Positions 7,737 through 15,665 of a stretch of DNA of 37,632 bases are shown here, in pieces. The translations under genes were made by a program, and so were the position numbers. Numbering within the stretch: the first letter of the stretch is position 1; every line of letters starts with the position of its first letter. The notes under the pieces were generated by a model, which was not told the origin of the DNA, made no database searches, and was given only the letters and a program-made list of their open reading frames with translations. The DNA comes from an uncultured Pelagibacteraceae bacterium (GTDB lineage Bacteria > Pseudomonadota > Alphaproteobacteria > Pelagibacterales > Pelagibacteraceae), in contig CACGED010000012.1 of the NCBI GenBank assembly GCA_902571975.1, positions 1 to 37,632 on the forward strand, in the 5' to 3' direction.

Positions 7737-8690
7737 TTATTTTTGTATAGTGTTTAATTTGTTCAGTTCCTCTAAGAATTGAGGAAGTGCTTCGAATAAA
7801 TCAGCTTCCAGGCCGTAATCTGCGACACTAAAAATAGGTGCTTCACCATCTTTATTTATAGCAACAATAACTTTGCTTTCTTTCATTCCTGCTAAATGTT
7901 GAATGGCTCCAGAAATTCCTACTGCTATATATAAATCAGGCACAACTACTTTTCCTGTTTGTCCCACTTGATATTCGTTTGTGATATATCCGGCATCAAC
8001 TGCAGCTCTTGAAGCTCCAATTGCTGCGTTTAATTTGTCCGCTACATCAGTTATTAACTTGAAATTTTCACCACTTTGTAAGCCTCTACCACCTGAAATT
8101 ACTATTCTGGCTGTGCCTAATTCAGGTCTATCTGATTTGATTTCTTCTCTATTTATAAATTTTGTATTTTCAGTTTGATCTGCTGCATCAATTTTTTCTA
8201 TTTCGGCAGATCCACCGGTTGTCTCTGCTGCTTCAAATGATGTTGGTCTAATAGTAACACATTTTCTCTCATCATTACTTTTAACTGTAGCAAATGCATT
8301 TCCTGCATAAATTGGTCTTAGAAATGTATCAGGAGATATAACTTTTATAATATCACTTACTTGTGAAATATCCAATAATGCTGCAACTCTTGGCATAAGG
8401 TTTTTTCCAAATGTATTTGCTGAGCAAATAATATGTGAATATTTATCAGCGTGTTTTAAAATTGCTGCAGTATAATTTTCAGCAATATAATTTTCATAAA
8501 TTTCATGATCTATATGCAGAACTTTTTTTACTAAAGGAACTTCAGATAAAGATTTTGCAACATCATCTGCCTTACTTCCAATTAACAATACATGAAGATC
8601 TTGATCTATTTGTGATGCAGCTGTAATTGCATTCAATGTAAATGGTTTTACTTCTTTGTTGTTATGCTCTGCTATTAATAAAACTGACAT
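7737..8690 (-). CDS. etfA: Electron transfer flavoprotein, alpha subunit
   Basis: FAD-carrying subunit of the soluble ETF heterodimer. The 317 residues match the family. The FAD-binding domain in the C-terminal third shows SGGRGLQSGENF (about residues 198-209), YQVGQTGKVVVPDLYIAVGISGAIQH (presented here only as the family hallmark region near 240-265) and IFSVADYG. The start overlaps the stop of etfB by one base (TAATG at 8690), which supports 1:1 coupled translation with its partner. Electrons come from dimethylglycine dehydrogenase upstream and probably also from acyl-CoA dehydrogenases elsewhere. Confidence 0.97.
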   Translation of the reverse strand: MSVLLIAEHNNKEVKPFTLNAITAASQIDQDLHVLLIGSKADDVAKSLSEVPLVKKVLHIDHEIYENYIAENYTAAILKHADKYSHIICSANTFGKNLMPRVAALLDISQVSDIIKVISPDTFLRPIYAGNAFATVKSNDERKCVTIRPTSFEAAETTGGSAEIEKIDAADQTENTKFINREEIKSDRPELGTARIVISGGRGLQSGENFKLITDVADKLNAAIGASRAAVDAGYITNEYQVGQTGKVVVPDLYIAVGISGAIQHLAGMKESKVIVAINKDGEAPIFSVADYGLEADLFEALPQFLEELNKLNTIQK

Positions 8691-9439
8691 TAAATTACCT
8701 TTGCCTCATTTTTTAATTTTTGTACTAATTCCTCAACACTCGCAACTTTAATACCCGCTTTTCTTTTTGGCGGTTCTTCAATTTTAATATGTTCTATTCT
8801 AGGGTTTGTATCAACTCCTAGATCTGACGCATTAATCTGTTCAATAGGTTTTTTCTTAGCCTTCATAATATTTGGAAGTGACGCATATCTTGGCTCATTT
8901 AATCTTAAATCACATGTAACAATAGCTGGTGCATTGACTTCAATAGTTTCTAAACCTTCATCCACTTCTCTAGTAACTTTTAATGATTTATCATTTACTT
9001 CTATTTTTGAAGCAAAAGTTGCTTGTGGCCAATTTAAATGTGCTGCTAACATTTGTCCCGTTTGATTACAGTCATCATCAATTGCTTGTTTACCCATAAA
9101 AACTAAGTCTGGATTTTCTTTTTCAACAATTTTTTTTAAAATTTTAGAAACAGCAAGTGGTTCAATGGTGCCATCAACCTTTACATGAATTCCTCTATCC
9201 GCTCCTACCGCTAAAGCTTTTCTGACTGTTTCTTGAGCTTTTTCTTCACCAACAGTTACAGCTATTATTTCTGTTGCTTTGCCTGCCTCTTTAATTTTTA
9301 CAGCTTCTTCAATAGCATTGTCATCTGGTGGGTTTGTTGACATTTTAACATTATCAGTAACAACTCCACTACCGTCCTCTTTAACTCTAATTTGAACGTT
9401 ATAATCAATAACTCTTTTTACAGCGACTAAAATTTTCAT
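8690..9439 (-). CDS. etfB: Electron transfer flavoprotein, beta subunit
   Basis: AMP-binding subunit of ETF, 249 residues. The N-terminus [14 protein letters not shown] and the beta-subunit signature around [18 protein letters not shown] (about residues 177-194) are clear. That segment includes the recognition loop that docks on partner dehydrogenases. Its start overlaps the stop of the dimethylglycine dehydrogenase gene by one base (TAATG at 9439), so donor enzyme and electron carrier are translationally coupled. That coupling is good evidence that this ETF serves N-methyl amine oxidation. Confidence 0.97.
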   Translation of the reverse strand: MKILVAVKRVIDYNVQIRVKEDGSGVVTDNVKMSTNPPDDNAIEEAVKIKEAGKATEIIAVTVGEEKAQETVRKALAVGADRGIHVKVDGTIEPLAVSKILKKIVEKENPDLVFMGKQAIDDDCNQTGQMLAAHLNWPQATFASKIEVNDKSLKVTREVDEGLETIEVNAPAIVTCDLRLNEPRYASLPNIMKAKKKPIEQINASDLGVDTNPRIEHIKIEEPPKRKAGIKVASVEELVQKLKNEAKVI

Positions 9440-11871
9440 TAAGCTCTCAATAATTTATTTTCTGCATCGTAAGGACTTTCTTCTAAAATTGTTGCCTCAT
9501 GCATTTTACCAAGTATATCAATCCTTAGTTTTTGTCCAACATTTGCTAACTCAGGTTTAACCATTCCTAGTGCGATAGATTTTCCTAGTCTAAATCCAAA
9601 GTCACCACCAGTTGCACGTCCCACAACACTGCCATTTTCATAAATTGGGTTGTTTCCTAACACATCCGCATCACTAGTTTCATGAACCTCTAAAGTAACA
9701 AGCTTATTATCAAAGCCTTTTTCTCTCCATTTATTTAAAGCATCTAGTCCAATAAAACTTCCTTTGTTTGGATGAATAAATCTATCTAATCCACTTTCGT
9801 AAGGGGAATATTCAATTGATAATTCAGTTCCAACTAGTTTATAGGATTTTTCAACTCTTAAACTGTTCATAGCTCTAATTCCATAAGGCTTTAGACCTAA
9901 ATCTTGACCTGCATCCATAAGTTTATCAAAAATATGATTTTGATATTCAATAGGATGGTGAAGTTCCCATCCTAGCTCTCCAACAAAATTGACTCTCATA
10001 GCATTAACGGGTGCAAAGCCAACATCAACTTGTTTTGCGCTTAACCATTTAAAATTTTCATTTGAAAAATCATCATTTGATACCCTTTGCATTAATTCTC
10101 TTGCTTTCGGTCCCGATACCACAAGAACACCTTTGCTGTTTGTTAAGTTCTCAAATTGAACTGATCCATCTTTTGGCATCCAGCCAAAGATCCAATCGTG
10201 ATCTAATCTTTGATAGGCTCCAGCAGAAACAAGATAAAAACTATTTTCCGACTCTCTCATTATTGTAAATTCTGAGTGAACGCCTCCTTTTGTATTCAAT
10301 GCATGACATAAATTAATTCTACCAACTTTTTTAGGTAATTTATTAGCTACTAATTTATCTAAAAATTCTTCAGCTCCAGGTCCTTTAATTCTACATTTAG
10401 CAAAAGCAGTCATATCTAGTAGACCAACATTTTCTTTTACATTTTTGCACTCTTTTTCAACTGCCTTAAACCAATTAGATCTTCTAAATGACCAATCGTC
10501 CTTTTGCTCCATACCATCAGTTGCAAAAAAGTTTGGTCTTTCCCATCCAAACTTTTGACCAAAAACTGCACCAAGATTTTTCATTCTGTCATAACACGGT
10601 GCTGTTCTTAAAGGTCTTGCGGCCGGTCTTTCTTCGTCTGGAAAGTGAGTTATAAATACATGACTGTAGGCTTCTTCATTCTTTTCTTTAAGATATGATT
10701 TTGAGCAATAATCTCCATATCTTCTTGGTTCTACACCAAGCATGTCTATTGTAGGTTCTCCATCAACAATCCATTCAGCTAGTTGCCATCCAGCTCCACC
10801 AGCTGCAGTAATACCAAAACTATGACCTTCATTAATCCAAAAGTTTTTTAATCCCCATGCTGGACCAACTATCGGATTGCCGTCTGGAGTATAGCAAATA
10901 GCACCGTTATAAACTTTTTTAACACCCACTTCTCCAAATGCTGGGACTCTATGAATAGCTCCTTCAATATGAGGAGCAAGTCTATCTAGATCTTCTTGAA
11001 AAAGTTCATACTCAGATTCCTTTGAAGGACCATTAACATAACAAGCAGGAGCACCATCTTCATATGGTCCTAAAATCAAACCACCTGCTTCTTCTCTCAT
11101 GTACCATCTACTGTCGCTATCTCTTAAAACTCCCATTTCAGGAAGACCTTCTTTTTTTCTTTTTTGAATTTCTGGGTGTGGTTCTGTTACAATATATTGA
11201 TGTTCAACTGGTATTACTGGAATATCTAAGCCAACCATCTTACCAGTTTGTCTAGCAAAGTTTCCTGAACATGAAATTACGTGTTCACACTCTATAGATC
11301 CTTTATCTGTTTCAACAACCCATCCATCCTTATTCTGTTTCATTGCAAGAACTGTTGTATTTCTGTAAATCTCAGCACCTCTATTTCTTGCGCCAGTAGC
11401 TAATGCTTGAGTTAAATCAGCAGGTTGAATATATCCATCTTCAGGATGTTGAATTGCTCCTATTAAGTCATCAGTATGACACAAAGGCCAAATTTCTTTT
11501 ACTTGGTCTGGTGTTAAAAATTTTACATCTACGCCAATAGTTTGTGCAACACCAGCGTACTGATGGTACTCATCCATTCTATCCTTATTGTTTGCTAATC
11601 TAATGTTTGACACAACACTAAATCCAACATTCTTTCCTGTTTCTTCCTCTAAGCTTTTATAAAGGTTAACAGCATATTTATGTAATTGGCCAACTGAGTA
11701 GCTCATATTAAATAATGGAAGTAATCCAGCTGCATGCCAAGTAGAGCCTGAAGTTAATTCTTTTCTTTCTATCAAAACAACATCAGACCAGCCTTTTTTA
11801 GCTAAATGATACAGAGCGCTAACACCAACTACTCCACCACCTACTACTACAACTTTTGCTTTTGATTTCAT
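9439..11871 (-). CDS. dmgdh: Dimethylglycine dehydrogenase (FAD oxidoreductase + GcvT folate domain)
   Basis: Oxidises dimethylglycine to sarcosine and transfers the released one-carbon unit to THF. The protein has 810 residues. An N-terminal DAO-type FAD domain carries GGGVVG at residues 11-16 and His46 in STWHAAGL, the usual site of covalent FAD attachment in this family. A linker domain follows from about residue 380, and a GcvT-like folate-binding half from about residue 450 to the end. It is coupled to etfB, the expected electron acceptor. Sarcosine dehydrogenase has the same architecture; because a complete sarcosine oxidase is encoded at 30502-35608, dimethylglycine is the better substrate guess here. 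Confidence 0.85.
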   Translation of the reverse strand: MKSKAKVVVVGGGVVGVSALYHLAKKGWSDVVLIERKELTSGSTWHAAGLLPLFNMSYSVGQLHKYAVNLYKSLEEETGKNVGFSVVSNIRLANNKDRMDEYHQYAGVAQTIGVDVKFLTPDQVKEIWPLCHTDDLIGAIQHPEDGYIQPADLTQALATGARNRGAEIYRNTTVLAMKQNKDGWVVETDKGSIECEHVISCSGNFARQTGKMVGLDIPVIPVEHQYIVTEPHPEIQKRKKEGLPEMGVLRDSDSRWYMREEAGGLILGPYEDGAPACYVNGPSKESEYELFQEDLDRLAPHIEGAIHRVPAFGEVGVKKVYNGAICYTPDGNPIVGPAWGLKNFWINEGHSFGITAAGGAGWQLAEWIVDGEPTIDMLGVEPRRYGDYCSKSYLKEKNEEAYSHVFITHFPDEERPAARPLRTAPCYDRMKNLGAVFGQKFGWERPNFFATDGMEQKDDWSFRRSNWFKAVEKECKNVKENVGLLDMTAFAKCRIKGPGAEEFLDKLVANKLPKKVGRINLCHALNTKGGVHSEFTIMRESENSFYLVSAGAYQRLDHDWIFGWMPKDGSVQFENLTNSKGVLVVSGPKARELMQRVSNDDFSNENFKWLSAKQVDVGFAPVNAMRVNFVGELGWELHHPIEYQNHIFDKLMDAGQDLGLKPYGIRAMNSLRVEKSYKLVGTELSIEYSPYESGLDRFIHPNKGSFIGLDALNKWREKGFDNKLVTLEVHETSDADVLGNNPIYENGSVVGRATGGDFGFRLGKSIALGMVKPELANVGQKLRIDILGKMHEATILEESPYDAENKLLRA

Positions 11872-11914
11872 TATGCGATTTTTACTAAATTTTTCTTATA
11901 AACTAAACATAATT

Positions 11915-12130
11915 CTAATAGTGATAATCATCATCATCGTCATCTCTCCAACCCATTTGGTACATTAAATATGCGGCAGTTATTACACTCACCACACCTG
12001 CGGCCATACCAAAATTTACTCCCATAGATTGTCCAAAATAATACCATCCTATCTGAGTTGCTCCAATGGGTGGGATACAAAGTATTGCCATAAGTATTGC
12101 AATTCGTACTGGAAAACTTGGTTTTTTCAT
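11915..12130 (-). CDS. Small membrane protein with acidic tail, 71 residues
   Basis: Unknown small inner-membrane protein. A longer frame exists to 12184, but the ATG at 12130 overlaps the stop of the DUF4864 gene as TAATG, the coupling used throughout this window, so that start is chosen. Two hydrophobic segments (about residues 9-30 and 37-57) suggest a hairpin in the membrane. It ends in six consecutive Asp followed by YHY, an unusual tail that could bind divalent metal. It lies just before dimethylglycine dehydrogenase, separated by 43 bases. No family is recognised. Confidence 0.7.
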   Translation of the reverse strand: MKKPSFPVRIAILMAILCIPPIGATQIGWYYFGQSMGVNFGMAAGVVSVITAAYLMYQMGWRDDDDDDYHY

Positions 12131-12603
12131 TAAATAGATGAGCCCATTGGCATTGGTTGAGATACAGCGGTAGTTAGCCAACAATTTTTTAAAAATCCAT
12201 CAACTTCATATTTTTCAACTTGCCATTTGAATTTGTAATATTTTTTATCCTTGTCCATAATGGTTACTTCAAATGTCGAAATACCTTTTGATTTATAAAC
12301 TTCTACAATTTCATAATTTTCGTGATTTAAAAGCATTGAATAAGAATCGGTCTTAATCATGTTTTTAAATCTATCAATGGGTCCTGTAACTCTTTGATTG
12401 TTTGGGTGAGCAAAAAACCAGGTTTGAATGATACCGCTATCTTTTTCAGGGCTATCGTTCTTCATTAAAGCATTGAGTTGTATTTCAATAACTTCTCTTG
12501 GTTTTATCTCTGGATTTGGTTTTCTTATCTCAGCAGATAATTCATTAAATGAAAAAATAAATAGAAAAAAGATACTATAAATTGCTGGCTGTATTTTTAA
12601 CAT
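12130..12603 (-). CDS. DUF4864 domain protein, secreted
   Basis: Probably an exported protein of 157 residues. The ATG at 12603 is preferred: the longer reading to 12684 would run deep into the upstream reductase gene, while 12603 starts directly with a signal peptide (hydrophobic run in residues 6-23, cleavage near LSA). The mature part matches my memory of the DUF4864 pattern: a leading helix with VIEIQLNAL, a middle region FKNMIKTDSYSMLLNH, then VTIMDKDKKYYKFKWQVEKYEVDGFLKNCWL, a small alpha/beta domain resembling NTF2-like folds. It overlaps the upstream gene by 29 bases and couples to the downstream 71-residue membrane protein. Function unknown. Confidence 0.72.
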   Translation of the reverse strand: MLKIQPAIYSIFFLFIFSFNELSAEIRKPNPEIKPREVIEIQLNALMKNDSPEKDSGIIQTWFFAHPNNQRVTGPIDRFKNMIKTDSYSMLLNHENYEIVEVYKSKGISTFEVTIMDKDKKYYKFKWQVEKYEVDGFLKNCWLTTAVSQPMPMGSSI

Positions 12604-13144
12604 CTTCCAAAAATTCAATTCTTTTTTCATTTGAGACAAATGGTACAGCAAAATATCGTTTATAGGTAATGTCATAAATACCACACTTATTAAAAATACC
12701 TTTTTTAATTCTTCTAAGGGGTAAATTTAAAAAAAAATCTGAAATTGAAAATCTTGGAGAGCCGTATGTGCAGAAAATAATAGCTTTTTTACTTTTGAGT
12801 TTTCCTACAGCATAACCATGATTACCAATAAGTTTCTTAAAAGAAAAAGCCCAAGGTGGAGCTAGTACTTTATCTATCCAACCTTCTAATATTGCTGGCA
12901 TTCTATAGTTCCAAATAGGTGCTACAAGTACAATTAAATCAGTTTCATCTATTTTTTTTCTGTGATCTAAAACTACTTCGTCAGCTTTTTCACCAGCATA
13001 TACTGGGTTAAACTTTTCTTTATACAAGTCTATACATTCTACTGAATGACCTTTTTCTTCTGCTGATTTTATAAAAGCATCTTTGATTGCTGAATTGAAA
13101 GATTTTTCATTATAATGACCATAAACCAAAAATACTTTTTTCAT
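12575..13144 (-). CDS. Flavodoxin-fold NAD(P)H quinone reductase-like protein
   Basis: Member of the Flavodoxin_2 group (NQO1/MdaB/YwrO-like), 189 residues, normally binding FMN or FAD and reducing quinones or similar acceptors. The start MKKVFLVYGHYNEKSFN is the phosphate-binding loop. The middle segment VLVAPIWNYRMPAILEGWIDKV with APPWAFSF is diagnostic. The family member cannot be narrowed down. It is coupled by TAATG to the CoA-binding protein gene upstream (13144) and overlaps the DUF4864 gene downstream. It may protect quinones or thiols from oxidants generated by nearby oxidases; that is inference. Confidence 0.85.
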   Translation of the reverse strand: MKKVFLVYGHYNEKSFNSAIKDAFIKSAEEKGHSVECIDLYKEKFNPVYAGEKADEVVLDHRKKIDETDLIVLVAPIWNYRMPAILEGWIDKVLAPPWAFSFKKLIGNHGYAVGKLKSKKAIIFCTYGSPRFSISDFFLNLPLRRIKKGIFNKCGIYDITYKRYFAVPFVSNEKRIEFLEDVKNTASNL

Positions 13145-13611
13145 TAATCTTTTAGAACTGGAAAAACTGGATTAGATTTTTGAAAAAGTTTTTGATATTC
13201 CTGCTTTATGCATCTGTTAGAGATAAATTCAATTTTTTCTTTGTCTGCAATTGCCTGAGCCTCATCGCTATGAATTCCATACTGTAACCATAATACTTTA
13301 GTTCCTTTTTGGATTGCTTCTTTTGCAATGCCTTCTGCTTCGTTTGAAGGTCTAAAAACATCAACTATATCTATCTCTTCTTTGACTTTATCCAAGCTTT
13401 CAACCATTGGTTCGCCATTTACAATTTCACCAACTGCAAAAGGATTTATTGGTATCACTTTATAACCAAAGTTTTGCATGTACTTCATTACTACATTTGC
13501 TGGTTTTCTTTTAAGATTTTTTTTATCTTCTCCTTTTTTCTCAGAACTAACACCAACCATTGCAATGACTTTTGATTTTCTTAAAATAGATTTAATTTGA
13601 TCGTCATTCAT
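13144..13611 (-). CDS. CoA-binding domain protein (YccU-like)
   Basis: Rossmann-like CoA-binding protein of 155 residues. Visible features are VIAMVGVSSEKK (phosphate-binding loop, about residues 15-26), KPANVVMKYMQNFGYKVIPINPF, and VDVFRPSNEA. The C-terminal SNRCIKQEY corresponds to the conserved RCIKxE segment of the family. It resembles the N-terminal domain of acetate-CoA ligases without the catalytic part, so it probably binds CoA or acyl-CoA as a sensor or helper. Exact role unknown. It sits between an ECHDC3-like crotonase and a flavodoxin-fold reductase in the same gene train. Confidence 0.88.
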   Translation of the reverse strand: MNDDQIKSILRKSKVIAMVGVSSEKKGEDKKNLKRKPANVVMKYMQNFGYKVIPINPFAVGEIVNGEPMVESLDKVKEEIDIVDVFRPSNEAEGIAKEAIQKGTKVLWLQYGIHSDEAQAIADKEKIEFISNRCIKQEYQKLFQKSNPVFPVLKD

Positions 13612-13631
13612 AATTTAATTTTAAATAATTA

Positions 13632-14405
13632 TTATTTATTTTTCCAGTTGGGTTTTCTTTTTTGTAAGAAAGCGGATATTCCTTCTTTTGCATCTTGTGA
13701 AGCCATATTTAAGGTCATCATTTTACTCGTAAATTTGTATGCATCTCCTAATGGCATTTCTAATTGTTTGTAAAAAGCTTGCTTACCGATTTTAATTGTC
13801 AAATTTGATTTTGAAGAAATTGTTTTTGCAATTTTTAAAACTTCTGAATTAAGTTTTTTACTTGAATAACAATCATTTATTAAACCAATATCTTTTGCAT
13901 ATTTAGCATTTATTGGTTCTCCAGTTAAAAGCATCTTCATCATAATTTTTCTGGTTACTTTTCTACTAACAGCAACCATTGGTGTACTACAAAACAAACC
14001 AATATTTACACCAGGTGTAGCAAATGTTGCTGTTGTTGTGCTGTAAGCCAAATCGCAACTAGCAGCTAGTTGACAGCCTGCAGCATAAGCTGCACCATGA
14101 ACTTTGGCTATTACTGGTTTTTTCCCCTCTACAATTTTCATCATTAATTTTGAGCACAAATTAAATAATTTTAAATGATTTGATCTATTTTTTATTCCAC
14201 CAACTTCTTTTAAATTATGTCCTGCGCTGAAACCTTTGCCTGCTCCCTCTAAAATTATTACTCTGGTACTATTGTCTTTATCAAGTTTAATAAACGTTTT
14301 TAAAAGATCTCTTAACGTTTTAAATGATAATGAATTATACGTTTTTGGATCATTAATTATTACATTGGTTATACCATTACCTGATTTTTTGATCTTAACA
14401 TTCAT
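13632..14405 (-). CDS. Enoyl-CoA hydratase/isomerase family protein (ECHDC3-like)
   Basis: Crotonase-fold protein of 257 residues. The first oxyanion-hole segment GKGFSAGHNLKEV (about residues 56-68) and the second segment HGAAYAAGCQLAASCDLAYS (about 104-123) are present. In the place where classical hydratases read PExxLG with a catalytic Glu, this protein reads PGVNIGLFCSTP, the pattern I remember from the ECHDC3 group. One of the two catalytic Glu is therefore missing and simple hydratase activity is doubtful; isomerase, thioesterase or lyase-like chemistry are alternatives. It lies between the nucleotidylyltransferase and CoA-binding genes with short gaps. Confidence 0.88.
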   Translation of the reverse strand: MNVKIKKSGNGITNVIINDPKTYNSLSFKTLRDLLKTFIKLDKDNSTRVIILEGAGKGFSAGHNLKEVGGIKNRSNHLKLFNLCSKLMMKIVEGKKPVIAKVHGAAYAAGCQLAASCDLAYSTTTATFATPGVNIGLFCSTPMVAVSRKVTRKIMMKMLLTGEPINAKYAKDIGLINDCYSSKKLNSEVLKIAKTISSKSNLTIKIGKQAFYKQLEMPLGDAYKFTSKMMTLNMASQDAKEGISAFLQKRKPNWKNK

Positions 14406-14421
14406 AATGTATTTATTTTTC

Positions 14422-14796
14422 CTATTTTAGCTTACCGTCTTCTCTCATTTTAGCTCTAATTTTGGTAGCTGAAATTTTTTGTATTTCTTCAGATAAGACT
14501 ATTTCTTCAATTTTGTACCCCACACCTCTTCCATAGCATATGTTTGTTATATTTGGGACCATCATTACTTTAAATCTACCTTCAAATTCGGGATTTAATT
14601 TATCTTCTATATTTTTTTTTACTGTTTCAAAATCAAAAGGGTTATCATCAACTCCTTGAACATCTCTAATTTGAATACAAACTTGACCGGTTTTTTTAAT
14701 AATTTCTTTAAATAAAGTATAGTGACCCTCGTGGAAAGGTTGCCATCTTCCAAGCATCTGTGCAGTTGGTTTTTTATTATCCCATTCATAACTCAT
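14422..14796 (-). CDS. Small HxGH nucleotidylyltransferase
   Basis: Adenylyl- or cytidylyltransferase-fold protein of 124 residues. The nucleotide-binding motif is FHEGH (His22, Gly24, His25) within LGRWQPFHEGH, and the second motif is ISATKIRAKM at about residues 108-117. This layout fits NMN adenylyltransferases (GRFQPFHxGH) and the catalytic core of ATP sulfurylase (HxGH plus SGTxxR). It is much shorter than a full ATP sulfurylase. It overlaps the APS-kinase-like gene by four bases (14793-14796), so the two probably act in sequence. Substrate cannot be told from sequence. Confidence 0.8.
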   Translation of the reverse strand: MSYEWDNKKPTAQMLGRWQPFHEGHYTLFKEIIKKTGQVCIQIRDVQGVDDNPFDFETVKKNIEDKLNPEFEGRFKVMMVPNITNICYGRGVGYKIEEIVLSEEIQKISATKIRAKMREDGKLK

Positions 14797-15203
14797 TGGC
14801 CTATCTCCTTTAAAATTTTATCAGCCCAAACACTAGCATCTTGGGACGTCACATGAAAATCATATTTTTCAGGCTTAATAAACATCTGATTTGTATCTTC
14901 AAATCTTCCTTCTTTAATTGTATCTACCCAAATTGTGTAATCAGCAGGAAACAAACTTCTTGCTTCTGGTGTGGGACAAATAAAGTCAGCAACTACAAAA
15001 TTTCCTTCATTTTTTAATTTTAATGCAAAATCTGCCATTCTTTTTGCTTGTCTTTTTCTTCCTTCTTCTGAAAAATCCCAATCATCTGCAGCTCTTCTAA
15101 CTTCATCTGCATTTAATCTTTTTGCATTAAGCTTTGGAGCCAGTTGTTCAGCTAAAGTAGTTTTGCCTGCTCCCGGCAGACCCATTATTAAAATTATTTT
15201 CAT
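14793..15203 (-). CDS. APS kinase-like P-loop kinase
   Basis: Small nucleotide kinase of 136 residues resembling CysC. The Walker A motif GLPGAGKTT is at residues 8-16. LNADEVRR (about 30-37) matches the LDGDNVR region of APS kinases, and FSEEGRKRQAKRMADFA matches the DR-rich helix. VVADFICPTPEAR matches the segment with VVAFISPYxxxR. It is shorter than typical CysC (about 180-200 residues), missing much of the lid and C-terminal part. It overlaps the nucleotidylyltransferase gene. SAR11 is known for lacking assimilatory sulfate reduction, so a role in making PAPS for reduction is unlikely; sulfation or another phosphorylated nucleotide is possible. Confidence 0.75.
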   Translation of the reverse strand: MKIILIMGLPGAGKTTLAEQLAPKLNAKRLNADEVRRAADDWDFSEEGRKRQAKRMADFALKLKNEGNFVVADFICPTPEARSLFPADYTIWVDTIKEGRFEDTNQMFIKPEKYDFHVTSQDASVWADKILKEIGQ

Positions 15204-15211
15204 TAAGAAAA

Positions 15212-15652
15212 TTATAGCATTTGAATACCTACACCAGTCTTTGGGTAAGTATAAAGATTATAATTTGCACAAAGTTCATCACCTGGTTTTAGATCTTTTA
15301 TTGATACCATAAAGAAGTATTTAGCATCGGGTTTCTCTAATAAATTGTAATACATGTTTTCTAAATTATCATCGTTATCATTAAATTTTTTTGCTTTAAC
15401 AGTTGGATCGATTGGATCACCAAATTTTAAAGTCGGTAAAACATTTGATACTAGTCTTTGAATTGTTGGACTATCTGAGTGATTATAAAAACCACCTAAA
15501 GGAGTTCTAATATATTTATTTTCGAATTGTTCGTCTCTAATGTGTGTAATACCAATAAATGTATTTGCTTTTATTTTCTGAGTTGCAAATAAACCAAGCC
15601 CTTCAATGGGAGAATGCTTAATTGTAAGCTCATCTGGTAATGGTCTATACAT
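15212..15652 (-). CDS. SET-domain protein
   Basis: Likely SAM-dependent protein lysine methyltransferase of 146 residues, essentially a bare SET domain. The opening motif is IEGLGLFATQKI (about residues 17-28). GGFYNHSDSPT (about 53-63) corresponds to the NHS part of the SAM-binding pseudoknot. LKPGDELCANYNLY (about 121-134) is the second conserved SET segment. A post-SET Cys cluster is absent. It lies 8 bases before the APS-kinase-like gene and 13 bases after the Rieske gene. SET proteins in bacteria are patchily distributed; the target protein is unknown. Confidence 0.85.
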   Translation of the reverse strand: MYRPLPDELTIKHSPIEGLGLFATQKIKANTFIGITHIRDEQFENKYIRTPLGGFYNHSDSPTIQRLVSNVLPTLKFGDPIDPTVKAKKFNDNDDNLENMYYNLLEKPDAKYFFMVSIKDLKPGDELCANYNLYTYPKTGVGIQML

Positions 15653-15665
15653 AAATCTTCACTTT

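Noticed and set aside
12131..12184. Upstream start for the 71-residue membrane protein at 12184
   Set aside because: The extension overlaps the DUF4864 coding end; the ATG at 12130 forms the TAATG junction common in this window.
12604..12684. Upstream start for the DUF4864 gene at 12684
   Set aside because: It would extend the protein into the upstream reductase gene and put charged residues ahead of the signal peptide; 12603 gives a clean signal sequence.
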